Assembly (NCBI GenBank): GCA_900176545.1
Contig: FWXP01000002.1
Coordinates: 310,001 to 374,000 of the forward strand
Length of the DNA: 64,000 bases
DNA from: Oscillospiraceae bacterium
Lineage (GTDB): Bacteria; Bacillota; Clostridia; Saccharofermentanales; Saccharofermentanaceae
Reading direction: 5' to 3'
Notes under the pieces: generated by a model
Databases searched by the model: none
What the model saw: the letters and a program-made list of their open reading frames with translations, nothing else
What the model was told of the DNA's origin: nothing
Program-made: the position numbers and the translations under genes
In this document: in pieces, positions 36,124-45,083 of the stretch
Layout: each line of letters opens with the position of its first letter
Position numbering within the stretch: position 1 is the first letter of the stretch

Positions 36124-36981
36124 GTGTTAACAAGAGAACAATTCGATATCTTGGATGACCTGATCGAGGGCGACGGCTCCGCATCGGCATCCGCAAGCGG
36201 TACTATAACGGAACTTACGAGCAGCGGACTTATCTGTGACGGTAAGATCACGGCTGAAGGCATCAAGGCCATGGAGCCTTATAAGGTTCAAAGAGCGGTA
36301 TTTATCGCCGCAGGATTCGGCTCAAGACTCGTTCCCATCACACTTAATACACCTAAGCCCCTCGTAAGGGTTCACGATGTAAGGATCATCGACAGACTTA
36401 TCGACGCGTGCCTCGGTGCAGGCATCGAGGAGATCGTGATCGTAAGAGGATACCTTAAGGAAGAATTCGATCAGCTCCTTCACAAGTATCCGATGATAAA
36501 GTTCATCGACAACGACTTCTATACGGAAGCAAATAATATCAGTAGCTCGCTGCTCGCGAAGGATCTCATCAGGAATGCATATGTATTCGAGGCAGACCTT
36601 CTCATATCAAATTCCAAGATCATCAAGGGTTATAACTACACATCCAACTTCCTCGGTATCAAGACCGATAAGACGGACGACTGGTGCTTTAAGGTAAAGG
36701 ACAGGATCATCGTCGAGGAGCTTACCGAGGGCGCAGGTGAGGATATCTGGCAGATGGTTGGTATCTCATATTGGGACGCTGAGGCAGGCACAAAGCTCGC
36801 AGAGGATATTCCCGCGGTATATGAGTCCGAAGGCGGCAAGCAGAGATACTGGGAGCAGGTTCCTCTAGTATTCAGGAAAGAGAACTACAAGGTCGAAGTA
36901 AGAGACTGTAAGTTCGAAGATATTGTCGAGATAGATACTTTCGCCGAGCTTCAGGCAATAGACGAGAAATATATAGTTTGA
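36124..36981 (+). CDS. CTP:aminoethylphosphonate (PntC/LicC-like) cytidylyltransferase
   Basis: 285 residues. Residues ~1-55 form a small winged-helix-like region (REQFDILDDLIEG...TSSGLI), common as an N-terminal add-on to LicC homologues. The catalytic domain follows: FIAAGFGSRLVPIT, TPKPLVRV, and YTEANNISSSLL then FEADLLIS with the Mg-binding Asp, all typical of LicC-type enzymes. LicC makes CDP-choline; the related PntC makes CMP-AEP. Because AEP transaminase and ppd follow directly and no choline genes are seen, CMP-AEP is the likelier product. GTG start with AGGA about eight bases upstream; 13 bp to the next gene. Confidence 0.85.
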   Translation: MLTREQFDILDDLIEGDGSASASASGTITELTSSGLICDGKITAEGIKAMEPYKVQRAVFIAAGFGSRLVPITLNTPKPLVRVHDVRIIDRLIDACLGAGIEEIVIVRGYLKEEFDQLLHKYPMIKFIDNDFYTEANNISSSLLAKDLIRNAYVFEADLLISNSKIIKGYNYTSNFLGIKTDKTDDWCFKVKDRIIVEELTEGAGEDIWQMVGISYWDAEAGTKLAEDIPAVYESEGGKQRYWEQVPLVFRKENYKVEVRDCKFEDIVEIDTFAELQAIDEKYIV

Positions 36982-36994
36982 TTGGAGATAAGTT

Positions 36995-38125
36995 ATGGAA
37001 AGCATCAAGAGAAACATCCTTCTTAATCCCGGCCCGTCAACAACTACGGATACGGTAAAGTACGCACAGGTAGTACCTGACATCTGTCCCCGCGAGAAGG
37101 AGTTCGCAGGACTTATGAAGGGACTTCGCGAAGACCTCGTTAAGATCGTTCACGGCGACCTCGATAAGTACACATCGGTACTCTTCTGCGGATCCGGTAC
37201 GATCAATATCGATGTCTGCATCAACAGCCTCTTACCCTCGGGCAAGAAGGTTCTCGTAGTAAATAACGGCGCATACAGCACAAGAGCAGTCGAGATCTGT
37301 CAGTATTACGGACTTCCTCATATCGATCTGGAGTTCGCAGTAGACGAGATCCCCGACCTTGCTAAGATCGAGGAGACACTTAAGGCTAACCCCGATATCG
37401 CTCTTATTCATACAACACATCAGGAGACTGGTACAGGTATCCTTAATCCTATTAGGGAGATCGGTGCTCTTGCTCACAAGTACGGCGCTATCTTCACTGT
37501 AGATACGACTTCCACATATGCGATGAGACCTATCGATATCGAGAAGGACAACATCGATTTCTGCATGGCAAGTGCTCAGAAGGGACTTATGTCCTTTACG
37601 GGTTTGAGCTTTGTAGTAGGCAACAGAGCTATCATCGAGAAGAGCGCTTCATATCCCAAGAGATCTTACTATTGTAATCTCTTCCTGCAGTATGACTGCT
37701 TCGAGAAGACGGGCGAGATGCACTTCACACCTCCGGTACAGACGATCTACGCTACACTTCAGGCTCTTAAGGAGTACTGGGCTGAAGGCGAAGAAGCTAA
37801 GTGGGCACGCCACACTCGCGTATTCAATGCGATCAACGAGGGTCTTGAGGAGCTCGGCTTTAAGCAGGTCATCGTTCCCGAGAACAGAGCAGGTCTCGTA
37901 TCTTCCGCGATCTATCCCGACGATCCCGACTGGAGCTTCGAGAAGGTTCATGACTATTGCTATGACAGAGGATTCACGATCTATCCCGGAAAAATCTCTA
38001 CAACGAATACATTCCGTCTTTGCGCTCTTGGAGCTATAGATGAAGCCGATATAAAGGATTTCTTCAAGGTGTTTAAGGAAGCGCTCGACGTAACAGGCGT
38101 ACAGACCCCCGTAAGATATAACTGA
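36995..38125 (+). CDS. phnW: 2-aminoethylphosphonate transaminase
   Basis: 376 residues of the class V aminotransferase fold. NPGPSTTTDTVKYA at the start is the AEP transaminase pattern (LNPGP); SGTINIDVCINSLL binds the cofactor phosphate; Asp170 in FTVDTTS and Lys196 in SAQKGLMSFTG are the PLP residues; FRLCALG near the end carries the Arg that binds the phosphonate. In a degradative setting it consumes AEP; here, between a cytidylyltransferase and ppd, it should run toward AEP from phosphonoacetaldehyde. Symbol phnW reflects the family only. Confidence 0.9.
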   Translation: MESIKRNILLNPGPSTTTDTVKYAQVVPDICPREKEFAGLMKGLREDLVKIVHGDLDKYTSVLFCGSGTINIDVCINSLLPSGKKVLVVNNGAYSTRAVEICQYYGLPHIDLEFAVDEIPDLAKIEETLKANPDIALIHTTHQETGTGILNPIREIGALAHKYGAIFTVDTTSTYAMRPIDIEKDNIDFCMASAQKGLMSFTGLSFVVGNRAIIEKSASYPKRSYYCNLFLQYDCFEKTGEMHFTPPVQTIYATLQALKEYWAEGEEAKWARHTRVFNAINEGLEELGFKQVIVPENRAGLVSSAIYPDDPDWSFEKVHDYCYDRGFTIYPGKISTTNTFRLCALGAIDEADIKDFFKVFKEALDVTGVQTPVRYN

Positions 38126-38147
38126 ACTAGGGCGATGCATTAACGCA

Positions 38148-38261
38148 GACAGTTACACTTGCTTTTATAACGGTGTTGCCCCACGATACCACAGAGCGAA
38201 GGAAGTTGACGATAGGCTTATGCCTATAAAGCAGATAATAACATTGATCGATGAGATCTGA
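38148..38261 (+). pseudogene. Internally deleted pepM remnant
   Basis: The 78 bp at 38184-38261 encode RYHRAKEVDDRL-M-P-IKQIITLIDEI and stop: 24 of 25 residues match the C terminus of the intact PepM at 22550, while most codons differ at the third base. Just upstream, near 38153-38166, TTACACTTGCTTTT matches the 5' end of the intact gene. So both ends of a pepM survive with about 1.2 kb lost. The remnant stands 14 bp before ppd, the usual place for pepM. Confidence 0.88.
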
Positions 38262-38275
38262 GGAGAAGGTTACTA

Positions 38276-39397
38276 ATGAAAGTTGAAAGTCTTGTTAAGA
38301 TCATAGGATCTGATTTCTATACGGGAGTTCCCGATTCGCAGCTGAAGGCACTCTGCAATTACCTGATGAATACGTATGGTATCGACCCCAATCATCACGT
38401 GATAGCGGCCAATGAGGGTAATTGTGCTGCACTGGCAGCAGGCTACCATCTTGCTACAGGCAAGGTTCCTGTTGTCTATATGCAGAACTCGGGAGAAGGC
38501 AATATCATCAATCCCGTTGCTTCTCTTCTTAACGATAAGGTCTATGCCATTCCGGTCGTTTTTATTGTCGGTTGGAGAGGCGAGCCCGGTGTTCACGATG
38601 AACCCCAGCATATCTATCAGGGTGAGGTTACTGTAAAGCTCTTGGAAGATATGGATATCGCCACATTTGTTATCGGCAAGGATACTACTGAAGAAGAACT
38701 TGCATCTAAGATGGCTGAATTCTCTGATGTTCTTTCTTCAGGTAAGGATGTTGCTTTCGTTATCCGCAAGGGGGCCCTCGAGTACTCCGAGCCGGTTGAA
38801 TATTCTAATGAAAATTCGATGGTAAGAGAAGAGATAATAAGACATATAACGGCTGTCTCAGGAGAAGACCCAATAGTATCTACGACAGGTAAGGCTTCAC
38901 GTGAGCTCTTTGAGATCCGTACTGCTAACGGTCAAAGTCATAAATATGATTTCCTTACGGTCGGTTCTATGGGACACAGCTCTTCGATCGCTCTTGGAGT
39001 GGCACTAAATAAGCCTTCCACACGTGTATGGTGTATAGATGGTGACGGAGCAGTTCTCATGCATATGGGATCCATGGCTCTTGTGGGCGCGAATACTCCT
39101 TCTAATCTTATCCATGTAGTAATAAATAACGGCGCTCATGAGACTGTCGGCGGCATGCCAACGGTAGCATCTTCTATCGATCTTGTAGCTATCGCCAAGG
39201 CATGTGGCTATCCTTATGCCGTATCTGTTGATTCTTTCTCGGCGTTGGATGCTGAGCTTATCGCTGCCAAGTCGCGCGGCTTGCTTTCTTTTATAGAGGT
39301 CAAGTGTTCTATCGGTGCCCGCTCGGATCTTGGAAGACCGACAACTACGGCACTTGAAAACAAAGAGAATTTCATGGATTATCTCAGTGAACTTTAA
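38276..39397 (+). CDS. ppd: Phosphonopyruvate decarboxylase
   Basis: 373 residues, the usual length. TPP-dependent enzyme: Glu47 in AANEGNCAALAAGYH activates the cofactor, DGDGAVLMHMGSMA (255-268) and NNGAHET (284-290) form the Mg-TPP site. SDFYTGVPDS near the N terminus and MPTVASSIDL are conserved in Ppd and in related sulfopyruvate decarboxylases. It decarboxylates phosphonopyruvate to phosphonoacetaldehyde, the step that drives PEP mutase forward. AGGAGAAGG precedes the ATG. Its pepM neighbour is a relic, so it depends on the distant gene at 22550. Confidence 0.95.
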   Translation: MKVESLVKIIGSDFYTGVPDSQLKALCNYLMNTYGIDPNHHVIAANEGNCAALAAGYHLATGKVPVVYMQNSGEGNIINPVASLLNDKVYAIPVVFIVGWRGEPGVHDEPQHIYQGEVTVKLLEDMDIATFVIGKDTTEEELASKMAEFSDVLSSGKDVAFVIRKGALEYSEPVEYSNENSMVREEIIRHITAVSGEDPIVSTTGKASRELFEIRTANGQSHKYDFLTVGSMGHSSSIALGVALNKPSTRVWCIDGDGAVLMHMGSMALVGANTPSNLIHVVINNGAHETVGGMPTVASSIDLVAIAKACGYPYAVSVDSFSALDAELIAAKSRGLLSFIEVKCSIGARSDLGRPTTTALENKENFMDYLSEL

Positions 39398-39512
39398 TGG
39401 ATTCAGTAAGTGTTTATAGCGAGGGTATCAAATTGAGGTTGGACTGCGGTATAGATAGGTACATTCTGTGTTGTAGTCTTATGTCTTAAGAAGATCTTGA
39501 AGGAAATTAGAG

Positions 39513-41033
39513 ATGAGTAAAGTAAAAGAAGATAAGAGATCACCTTTTTGGCTGGTGCTTTCCATGGCACTTTTTATGTTCAGCCCGTTTACTTTGATCA
39601 CTACCATGAAGGATATGGTAGGTGATACGGCTATACAGATCCGTCTGGGTCTTGATTCCATAGCGTCAGGACATATTATCCTGGATGAGATATATTCCTG
39701 GCACGAGGGGCTGGTATTTACGGCTCACGAGGCCGGCTGGTATCTTCTTATGGGATTCGTCTATAAGTTCCTGGGACTTGCAGGAGTTATATTGGTAGGT
39801 GCTCTCTTTACTTATTTGACGGCATATTTCTGCCTTCGTATCGCACATTCTTCTTCTGCTAATCCTCTTGTGACGGTACTTGTCACTGCTCTTGTGCCTT
39901 TTATGTCCGGATTTCCCGACTATAGCGTAAGACCTTCATGTACGTCTCTTTTTGCTCTTGCTCTTCTTATATATGTCTATATGAATGGTAAGAAGCATCT
40001 AAATGCATGTATAACATTCGTGGCCTTGAGTTTCTTCCTTGGCTGGATGCACGGCGGAATACTTCCGGTATTTGCATTGGTCATGGTATTCTTCATGGTT
40101 GTAGAGCTTATCTATAAGGAATATCGATCTGCTCTGTATGATCTTTGTGCTATCGTGCTTGGTTTCCTTGTATCGCTTCTTAATCCCATCGGTATCAGGG
40201 TATGGACATTCGGCCTTAAGCAGTCGTCCGCATCTGACGTATGGCAGTATGTAGATGAGTGGCAGCCTATGGAGTTCGGTATATTTGCTTCTACTCTGTT
40301 GCTTCTTTTGCTTATCGGATTCATGGTGAGCGATAAGGTGAAGAGCTTTTCTAAGCCTGCGATCACGAAGCTTGGTCTTATCTGCATGTTCTTCATTGGA
40401 ACATGTGTATATAAGCGCTTTATGCTCCAGCTCTCTATCGTATATCTGATGTTCGCGCCGGAGTTCTTAACAGACTTGATTGCCTGGGTCAATGCTAAGC
40501 TTATCCATGTGAAGTCCGCGCCTTCGCTGTCTTCTAAGTTCTATAAGCTCCTGGCATTTATCTGTATCCTGGCAACGGTCGCTACCGGCGCTCTTCGCGG
40601 CACTCAGTATATCCATTCCAACTCCATGGCAGATATCGAGGCTATGGCCTGCTACGACAGGGGAGTAGTGGACTATGCGCTCTCTGCGGGATATAAGAGA
40701 CCCTTTAATACGTTCAATACCGGATCGTGGCTCGCGTTCTCCGGAGTTCCCGTACATATCGACAACAGGATCGACCCTTATATGATGGAATATTCAGGTG
40801 TCGACCATGTACGTGACAAGATGCTCGTCACGTCTCTCGCGGATATGGACTTTATCGAAGGACAGTATGCATGCGACGCATTTATCCTTGAGATGGGCGA
40901 CGGATACTCGTTCCTTCTTTATGAGATCGAGACGTATGCGCCGGATCGTTACCGCGTTGTATACGATAATGTGGTGACTTCTCCTTACGACGGATCTTCC
41001 ATGCGCTGGGTGATCATCGAGCCTACATTCTGA
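39513..41033 (+). CDS. Polytopic membrane protein, probable GT-C-type glycosyltransferase
   Basis: 506 residues, about ten helices, followed by a C-terminal soluble region (~370-506). An acidic first loop (KDMVGDTAIQIRLGLD) follows helix 1 as in GT-C enzymes, and PFNTFNTGSWLAFSGVPVHIDNRIDPY in the soluble part, in blocks, matches the GGYLxW...FIDxRxxxY pattern often found in GT-C-like membrane proteins of unknown donor. Two-step role would be lipid-linked sugar transfer outside the membrane. Separate from the phosphonate operon by 115 bp with no clear promoter. Confidence 0.6.
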   Translation: MSKVKEDKRSPFWLVLSMALFMFSPFTLITTMKDMVGDTAIQIRLGLDSIASGHIILDEIYSWHEGLVFTAHEAGWYLLMGFVYKFLGLAGVILVGALFTYLTAYFCLRIAHSSSANPLVTVLVTALVPFMSGFPDYSVRPSCTSLFALALLIYVYMNGKKHLNACITFVALSFFLGWMHGGILPVFALVMVFFMVVELIYKEYRSALYDLCAIVLGFLVSLLNPIGIRVWTFGLKQSSASDVWQYVDEWQPMEFGIFASTLLLLLLIGFMVSDKVKSFSKPAITKLGLICMFFIGTCVYKRFMLQLSIVYLMFAPEFLTDLIAWVNAKLIHVKSAPSLSSKFYKLLAFICILATVATGALRGTQYIHSNSMADIEAMACYDRGVVDYALSAGYKRPFNTFNTGSWLAFSGVPVHIDNRIDPYMMEYSGVDHVRDKMLVTSLADMDFIEGQYACDAFILEMGDGYSFLLYEIETYAPDRYRVVYDNVVTSPYDGSSMRWVIIEPTF

Positions 41034-41071
41034 TCTGTTTACTTCCTGTTAACACATCCCGGGTTTCCACT

Positions 41072-41080
41072 TGATATAAT
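41072..41080 (+). promoter_or_regulatory. Extended -10 promoter
   Basis: TGATATAAT, a consensus extended -10. Transcription would begin only about ten bases before the ATG at 41096, leaving almost no leader and no Shine-Dalgarno site. Confidence 0.5.
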
Positions 41081-41095
41081 GGGAATGGTGTTACT

Positions 41096-43801
41096 ATGTC
41101 TGATCGAGGTGTTGGGAGGAAACGCATAGCGGTCCTTTGCGCACAGCCCGAGGAAGAATATCAGAAGGCGTTGCTCGAAGGTATCAACAGGAAGTTCTTT
41201 GCTTCCGGGTTCGATGTGTGCGTTTTTGCCATGTATCAGAAGTTCCAGGAGACCAAGTTCCGGGAAGTCGGAGAATCCAATATCTACAATCTTATTAATT
41301 TCGACCTCTTCGAGGGAGTGATCATCCTGGCGGATACCATCCAGACCCCGGGCGTTCTTCGTCGTCTGGAGATAAGGCTCTTTAATGAATACAGGGGCAA
41401 GGTCCTCTTCGTAGATAAGGAGAGCGATTATTTCCCTTATATAAGCCTTCCTCACTATGACGGCATATGTTCCGTAGTAGAGCACCTTATAACAGTTCAC
41501 GGATTTTCTGATATAGCATTTGTAGCAGGTAAGAAGTGGCATCCTCATTCAAAGGAGAGGCTTGATGCCTTCAAGGATACAATGGCCCGCCACGGTCTAA
41601 GTGTTCCTTCGTCCCGTATCTTCTACGGTGATTTCTGGTATTCGGGCGGTGAGACTATAGGCGATGAGCTGATGAAGTCTCCATCCGGCCTTCCCGAGGC
41701 CATAGCCTGCGCCAATGACTATATGGCAATAGGTCTTGCTTCTTCGCTTTCTAAGCATGGTATTAGTATTCCATCTGATATCGCGATAGTCGGATATGAC
41801 TCGGCGGAAGACGGCAGGACGAGCCCAGCGCCCATAACGTCGGTGCCGCTTCCGTCCTTCTCCTTCGGATCCTACTGCGCCGATTGTCTGTTGGCTCTTC
41901 TTGATGGCAGGTCCTTTGAGCCTTTTAGTTCTTCGGTGTCCCTGTTTGTCGGATCTTCATGCGGATGTCAGTGCCGAAGCGTAGTTTCCAGGCCCCTGGT
42001 AAGAGATACCTGGGATACGGATCCTGATACAAGATCTTTCATGCCCGACCGTAATACGATCCTGGCGGATATGCTGTCGGGTGCAGACCTTGAGGAAGTC
42101 ATGGAGACCGTAAGGTCCTATGTCTATAAGATCCGCGACTTCGAGAGATTTGACCTGTGCCTTAATTCATTCTGGGTGGATGAATCCGTATCATACGAAG
42201 GGTCTTTCCTTAGTGTCGGATATACGGATCGTATGGCAGATGTATTATCCTGCGACGATCAGGGAAGAGATCATCTGGAGTTCATGGAGACATTTGATAT
42301 TCTGGATATACTTCCCGATATGGATTCCCCGTCGCCCAGGTGTTATATATTTACTCCCATGCATTTCGATGACAGGTGCTTCGGATATGCTGCTTTGGGT
42401 CTTGGTGAGTCCATAGCCCGGTTCGACCATTCTTACTGCATGTGGCTTCAGAACCTGATGTTCGGATTCGAGGCCCTTCGAAGGCTTCGTATCCTTAACC
42501 GTGCCAATAAGACCATGGAGGCCAACCGGTTTATCGACCGCATGACGGGGCTTTATAACTACGACGGACTTCTTAAGTATTCGGAGCCTCTTATCGACAG
42601 GTCTTTGCAGCTTCACTGCTACGTTTCTGTCATGGCGCTTGATATCGATCGCTTAGGAGAGTTCAATGAAGCCTACGGCAGGAAGGCCGGAGACCGCGCC
42701 ATCGTCAAGGTAGCGGAGATAATAAAGTCCGCTTCGGGTGAGAATGCAGTATGCTGCAGGCTTGGAAATGACGAATTCGTGGCAGCCTGGCTGTCTGACG
42801 ATGACCATGCCTCCAGGATATTCGAGGTGCATCAGAAGATAAATGATCTTCTGGATCAGTATAACTCCAGGCTGGGGCTGGATCTTAAGATCTCCACGGG
42901 AGATAAGAGCCTTAGGATAGGAAGCACCAATGAGTTCGAGAACCTTATAAACGGTGCTGTCACCATAAAGAATGCCAATAAGATAAGGGAGCAGAGATTA
43001 AACTTCGATTCTTCCCTTACTCCCGAGCAGAAGAAGACTGCAGAGACAGTAAAGATGCTCCTGGACGAGAACCGCTTCAGGTACCATTACCAGCCCATAG
43101 TCAGCGCCAGGACAGGCGAGATATTTGCCTTCGAGGCTCTGATGAGACCTGATATCGATCCTTATATAGGACCTGCGGTAGTAATAGAATATGCGGAGCA
43201 CTTAGGACGCATATATGATGTGGAGAAGTCTACTTTCCTTAACGTCCTTCGTGAGTTCGAGCGAAATATAGATCGCTTTAATGACAGAAAGCTCTTTATA
43301 AACTGCATAACCGGTGTCACATGGACTCAAGAGGACACGGATATAGTCGCAGAGAAGCTTCGAAGGTACAACAAGAATATCGTGCTGGAACTTACGGAGC
43401 AGAGGGAAGCAGACGATCAGATGCTTGCCAAGATGAAGGATCAGATAAGAAAGCTCGGTATCCAGAGTGCATTGGATGACTACGGTACCGGCTACTCCAA
43501 TGTAGTAAATCTCCTTCGTTATATGCCCGACTACGTAAAGATAGACAGGATGCTTCTGGCAGGCATAGAGAGCAATCCGCAGAAGCAGCATTTCGTAAGG
43601 GATGTGGCACAGTTTGCACACGACAATAACTTCTCCGTACTTGCAGAAGGCGTGGAGACAAAAGAAGAGATGCGCACTTGTATAGAGATAGGCGCGGACT
43701 TCCTTCAAGGGTATTACTTAGGACGGCCGGAGGCTGAGATAATAACGGCGATAGATCCCAAGGTAAGGATGGAGATATTGGAATTTAACCGTCTTATCTG
43801 A
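41096..43801 (+). CDS. LacI-type sensor domain - GGDEF - EAL protein (c-di-GMP phosphodiesterase)
   Basis: 901 residues, cytosolic. Residues ~8-290 resemble the LacI/GalR ligand-binding core (RIAVLCAQ, DGICSVVEHLI, AIACANDYMAIGLA, IAIVGYDS) but without the DNA-binding HTH. A linker region with a weak helix follows, then a GGDEF domain (~480-630) whose signature reads GNDEF, and an EAL domain (~640-895). In the EAL part FEALMR, Asn of FINC, ELTE, DDYGTGYSN, VKIDR, LAEGVE and LQGYYLGRP are all intact, so phosphodiesterase activity is expected; cyclase activity is doubtful. The sensor probably binds a small sugar-like ligand and tunes c-di-GMP. Confidence 0.9.
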   Translation: MSDRGVGRKRIAVLCAQPEEEYQKALLEGINRKFFASGFDVCVFAMYQKFQETKFREVGESNIYNLINFDLFEGVIILADTIQTPGVLRRLEIRLFNEYRGKVLFVDKESDYFPYISLPHYDGICSVVEHLITVHGFSDIAFVAGKKWHPHSKERLDAFKDTMARHGLSVPSSRIFYGDFWYSGGETIGDELMKSPSGLPEAIACANDYMAIGLASSLSKHGISIPSDIAIVGYDSAEDGRTSPAPITSVPLPSFSFGSYCADCLLALLDGRSFEPFSSSVSLFVGSSCGCQCRSVVSRPLVRDTWDTDPDTRSFMPDRNTILADMLSGADLEEVMETVRSYVYKIRDFERFDLCLNSFWVDESVSYEGSFLSVGYTDRMADVLSCDDQGRDHLEFMETFDILDILPDMDSPSPRCYIFTPMHFDDRCFGYAALGLGESIARFDHSYCMWLQNLMFGFEALRRLRILNRANKTMEANRFIDRMTGLYNYDGLLKYSEPLIDRSLQLHCYVSVMALDIDRLGEFNEAYGRKAGDRAIVKVAEIIKSASGENAVCCRLGNDEFVAAWLSDDDHASRIFEVHQKINDLLDQYNSRLGLDLKISTGDKSLRIGSTNEFENLINGAVTIKNANKIREQRLNFDSSLTPEQKKTAETVKMLLDENRFRYHYQPIVSARTGEIFAFEALMRPDIDPYIGPAVVIEYAEHLGRIYDVEKSTFLNVLREFERNIDRFNDRKLFINCITGVTWTQEDTDIVAEKLRRYNKNIVLELTEQREADDQMLAKMKDQIRKLGIQSALDDYGTGYSNVVNLLRYMPDYVKIDRMLLAGIESNPQKQHFVRDVAQFAHDNNFSVLAEGVETKEEMRTCIEIGADFLQGYYLGRPEAEIITAIDPKVRMEILEFNRLI

Positions 43802-43826
43802 AGCTTATATATGTACATAATAGCAA

Positions 43827-43856
43827 TTGATGTCATCTTTACCGTTGTCATATAAT
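43827..43856 (+). promoter_or_regulatory. Promoter of the cobalamin-regulated operon
   Basis: TTGATG (43827-43832), 18-bp spacer, TATAAT (43851-43856), ending just before the riboswitch. Confidence 0.65.
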
Positions 43857-43861
43857 TACTA

Positions 43862-44030
43862 TGCCGTCGGTGCCCCGTAAAAAGGGTCAAAAGGGAACAC
43901 GGTGCGAATCCGTGACAGCCCCCGCTACTGTCAGTGCTTATGCGGCTTCATATCCATTGGGGTCTTAAGATCTTCGAGAAGGGAAGTCCGCTTAAAGGCA
44001 TGAGCCAGGAAACCTGCCGATGAGCTTTAC
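43862..44030 (+). promoter_or_regulatory. Cobalamin (B12) riboswitch
   Basis: The conserved blocks are in order: GGTGCC near 43870, AAGGGAACACGGTGCGAATCC in parts around 43890-43911, ACAGCCCCCGCTACTGT at 43915-43931, GAAGTCCG near 43983, and the B12 box AGCCAGGAAACCTGCC at 44003-44018. A CTGCG/CGCAG hairpin (44045-44068) then overlaps the region just before the Shine-Dalgarno GAAGGA, suggesting control of translation of btuF when adenosylcobalamin binds. Confidence 0.96.
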
Positions 44031-44081
44031 TTATTTGCGTGTTGCTGCGGAGGGCGGCATCGTCGCAGAAGGAACATTATT

Positions 44082-45083
44082 ATGAAGAAGAAAGTAGTAA
44101 GTGTTGTCCTGGCACTTTCTATGATGGCAGGCGTTGCTTCCTGCGGATCACAGACAGGTGCTTCGGATGAGACGACAGCTGCTGCAACTACTACTGCTGC
44201 AGCAACAGAGGAGACTTCTGAGGAGACAACTTCCGAGGAAGCATCAGATTCCATCTATCCTCTTACATACGAGGATGCTTACGGCAACGTAGTTACGATC
44301 GAGGCTGAGCCCGAGACTGTTGTAAGCGTATCTCCTGCTCTTACGGAGATCGTATTCGCACTCGGCGCAGAGGATAAGCTTATCGGCAGAACAGATTACT
44401 GTGACTATCCCGAGGAAGTCCTTGATATCCCTTCCGTAGGTGCTATCGACAATCCCGACATCGAGATCATCGCCGAGCTCGAGCCCGACGTAGTGATCGC
44501 ATCCTCCATCTTCAGCGAGGAGGCTTATAATGCCATCACTGAGCTTGGTATCCCCGTTGTCATCATCAGGGACGAGACAACTCTTGAGGGTATGTTCGAC
44601 GTAGTAGCAGACGTTGCTGACGTTATCGGATGCCACGAAGAGGGTGAGGCTCTCGTAGAGGAGCTCTCCGCAGATCTTGACGAGCTTCGTGCAAATGCTC
44701 CTGCAACTGACGTTACTGTATATTACTGCATGAGCTACGGCGAGTACGGCGACTACACAGCAGGCGGCGATACATTCATCGGTGACATCATCGAGTCCGC
44801 AGGTGCGGTAAATGCCGCTGAGGACGTATCCGGCTGGAGCTACTCCGCTGAGGAGCTTGTCGAGGCTGATCCCGACTATATCCTTATCGACGAGTGGAGC
44901 TACGACGGCTTCATCGCTACAGAGCCCTATGCTTCTCTTACTGCAGTTCAGGAAGGCAACGTTATCATCATCGATTCCAACCTTCTGAACCGTCAGGGTC
45001 CTCGTAACCTCGAGGCTGTACAGCTTATCCAGGAAGCTATCTCCGGTGAGGCTGATGAAGAAGCTACTGATGAGGCAGCATAA
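44082..45083 (+). CDS. btuF: ABC transporter substrate-binding lipoprotein, BtuF-like
   Basis: 333 residues. Signal peptide with lipobox VASC (Cys21) after a short hydrophobic core; then a Thr/Glu/Ala-rich linker to ~60. The mature fold is class III: RIVSVSPALTEI-like VVSVSPALTEIVFALGAEDKLIGRTDYCDYP, then LEPDVVIAS, and ADPDYILIDE. It captures corrinoid outside the membrane for BtuCD. Cobalamin specificity is supported by the riboswitch directly upstream; the fold alone would also fit siderophores. Acidic overall. Confidence 0.9.
   Translation: MKKKVVSVVLALSMMAGVASCGSQTGASDETTAAATTTAAATEETSEETTSEEASDSIYPLTYEDAYGNVVTIEAEPETVVSVSPALTEIVFALGAEDKLIGRTDYCDYPEEVLDIPSVGAIDNPDIEIIAELEPDVVIASSIFSEEAYNAITELGIPVVIIRDETTLEGMFDVVADVADVIGCHEEGEALVEELSADLDELRANAPATDVTVYYCMSYGEYGDYTAGGDTFIGDIIESAGAVNAAEDVSGWSYSAEELVEADPDYILIDEWSYDGFIATEPYASLTAVQEGNVIIIDSNLLNRQGPRNLEAVQLIQEAISGEADEEATDEAA

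Noticed and set aside
36124-36981. LicC for phosphocholine
   Set aside because: Sequence alone allows it, but AEP transaminase and ppd follow directly and no choline kinase or transporter gene is present in the window.
41120-41135. Internal start for the GGDEF-EAL gene after a strong GGGAGG
   Set aside because: The codon at the right distance is ATA, a very rare start, so ATG 41096 is kept.
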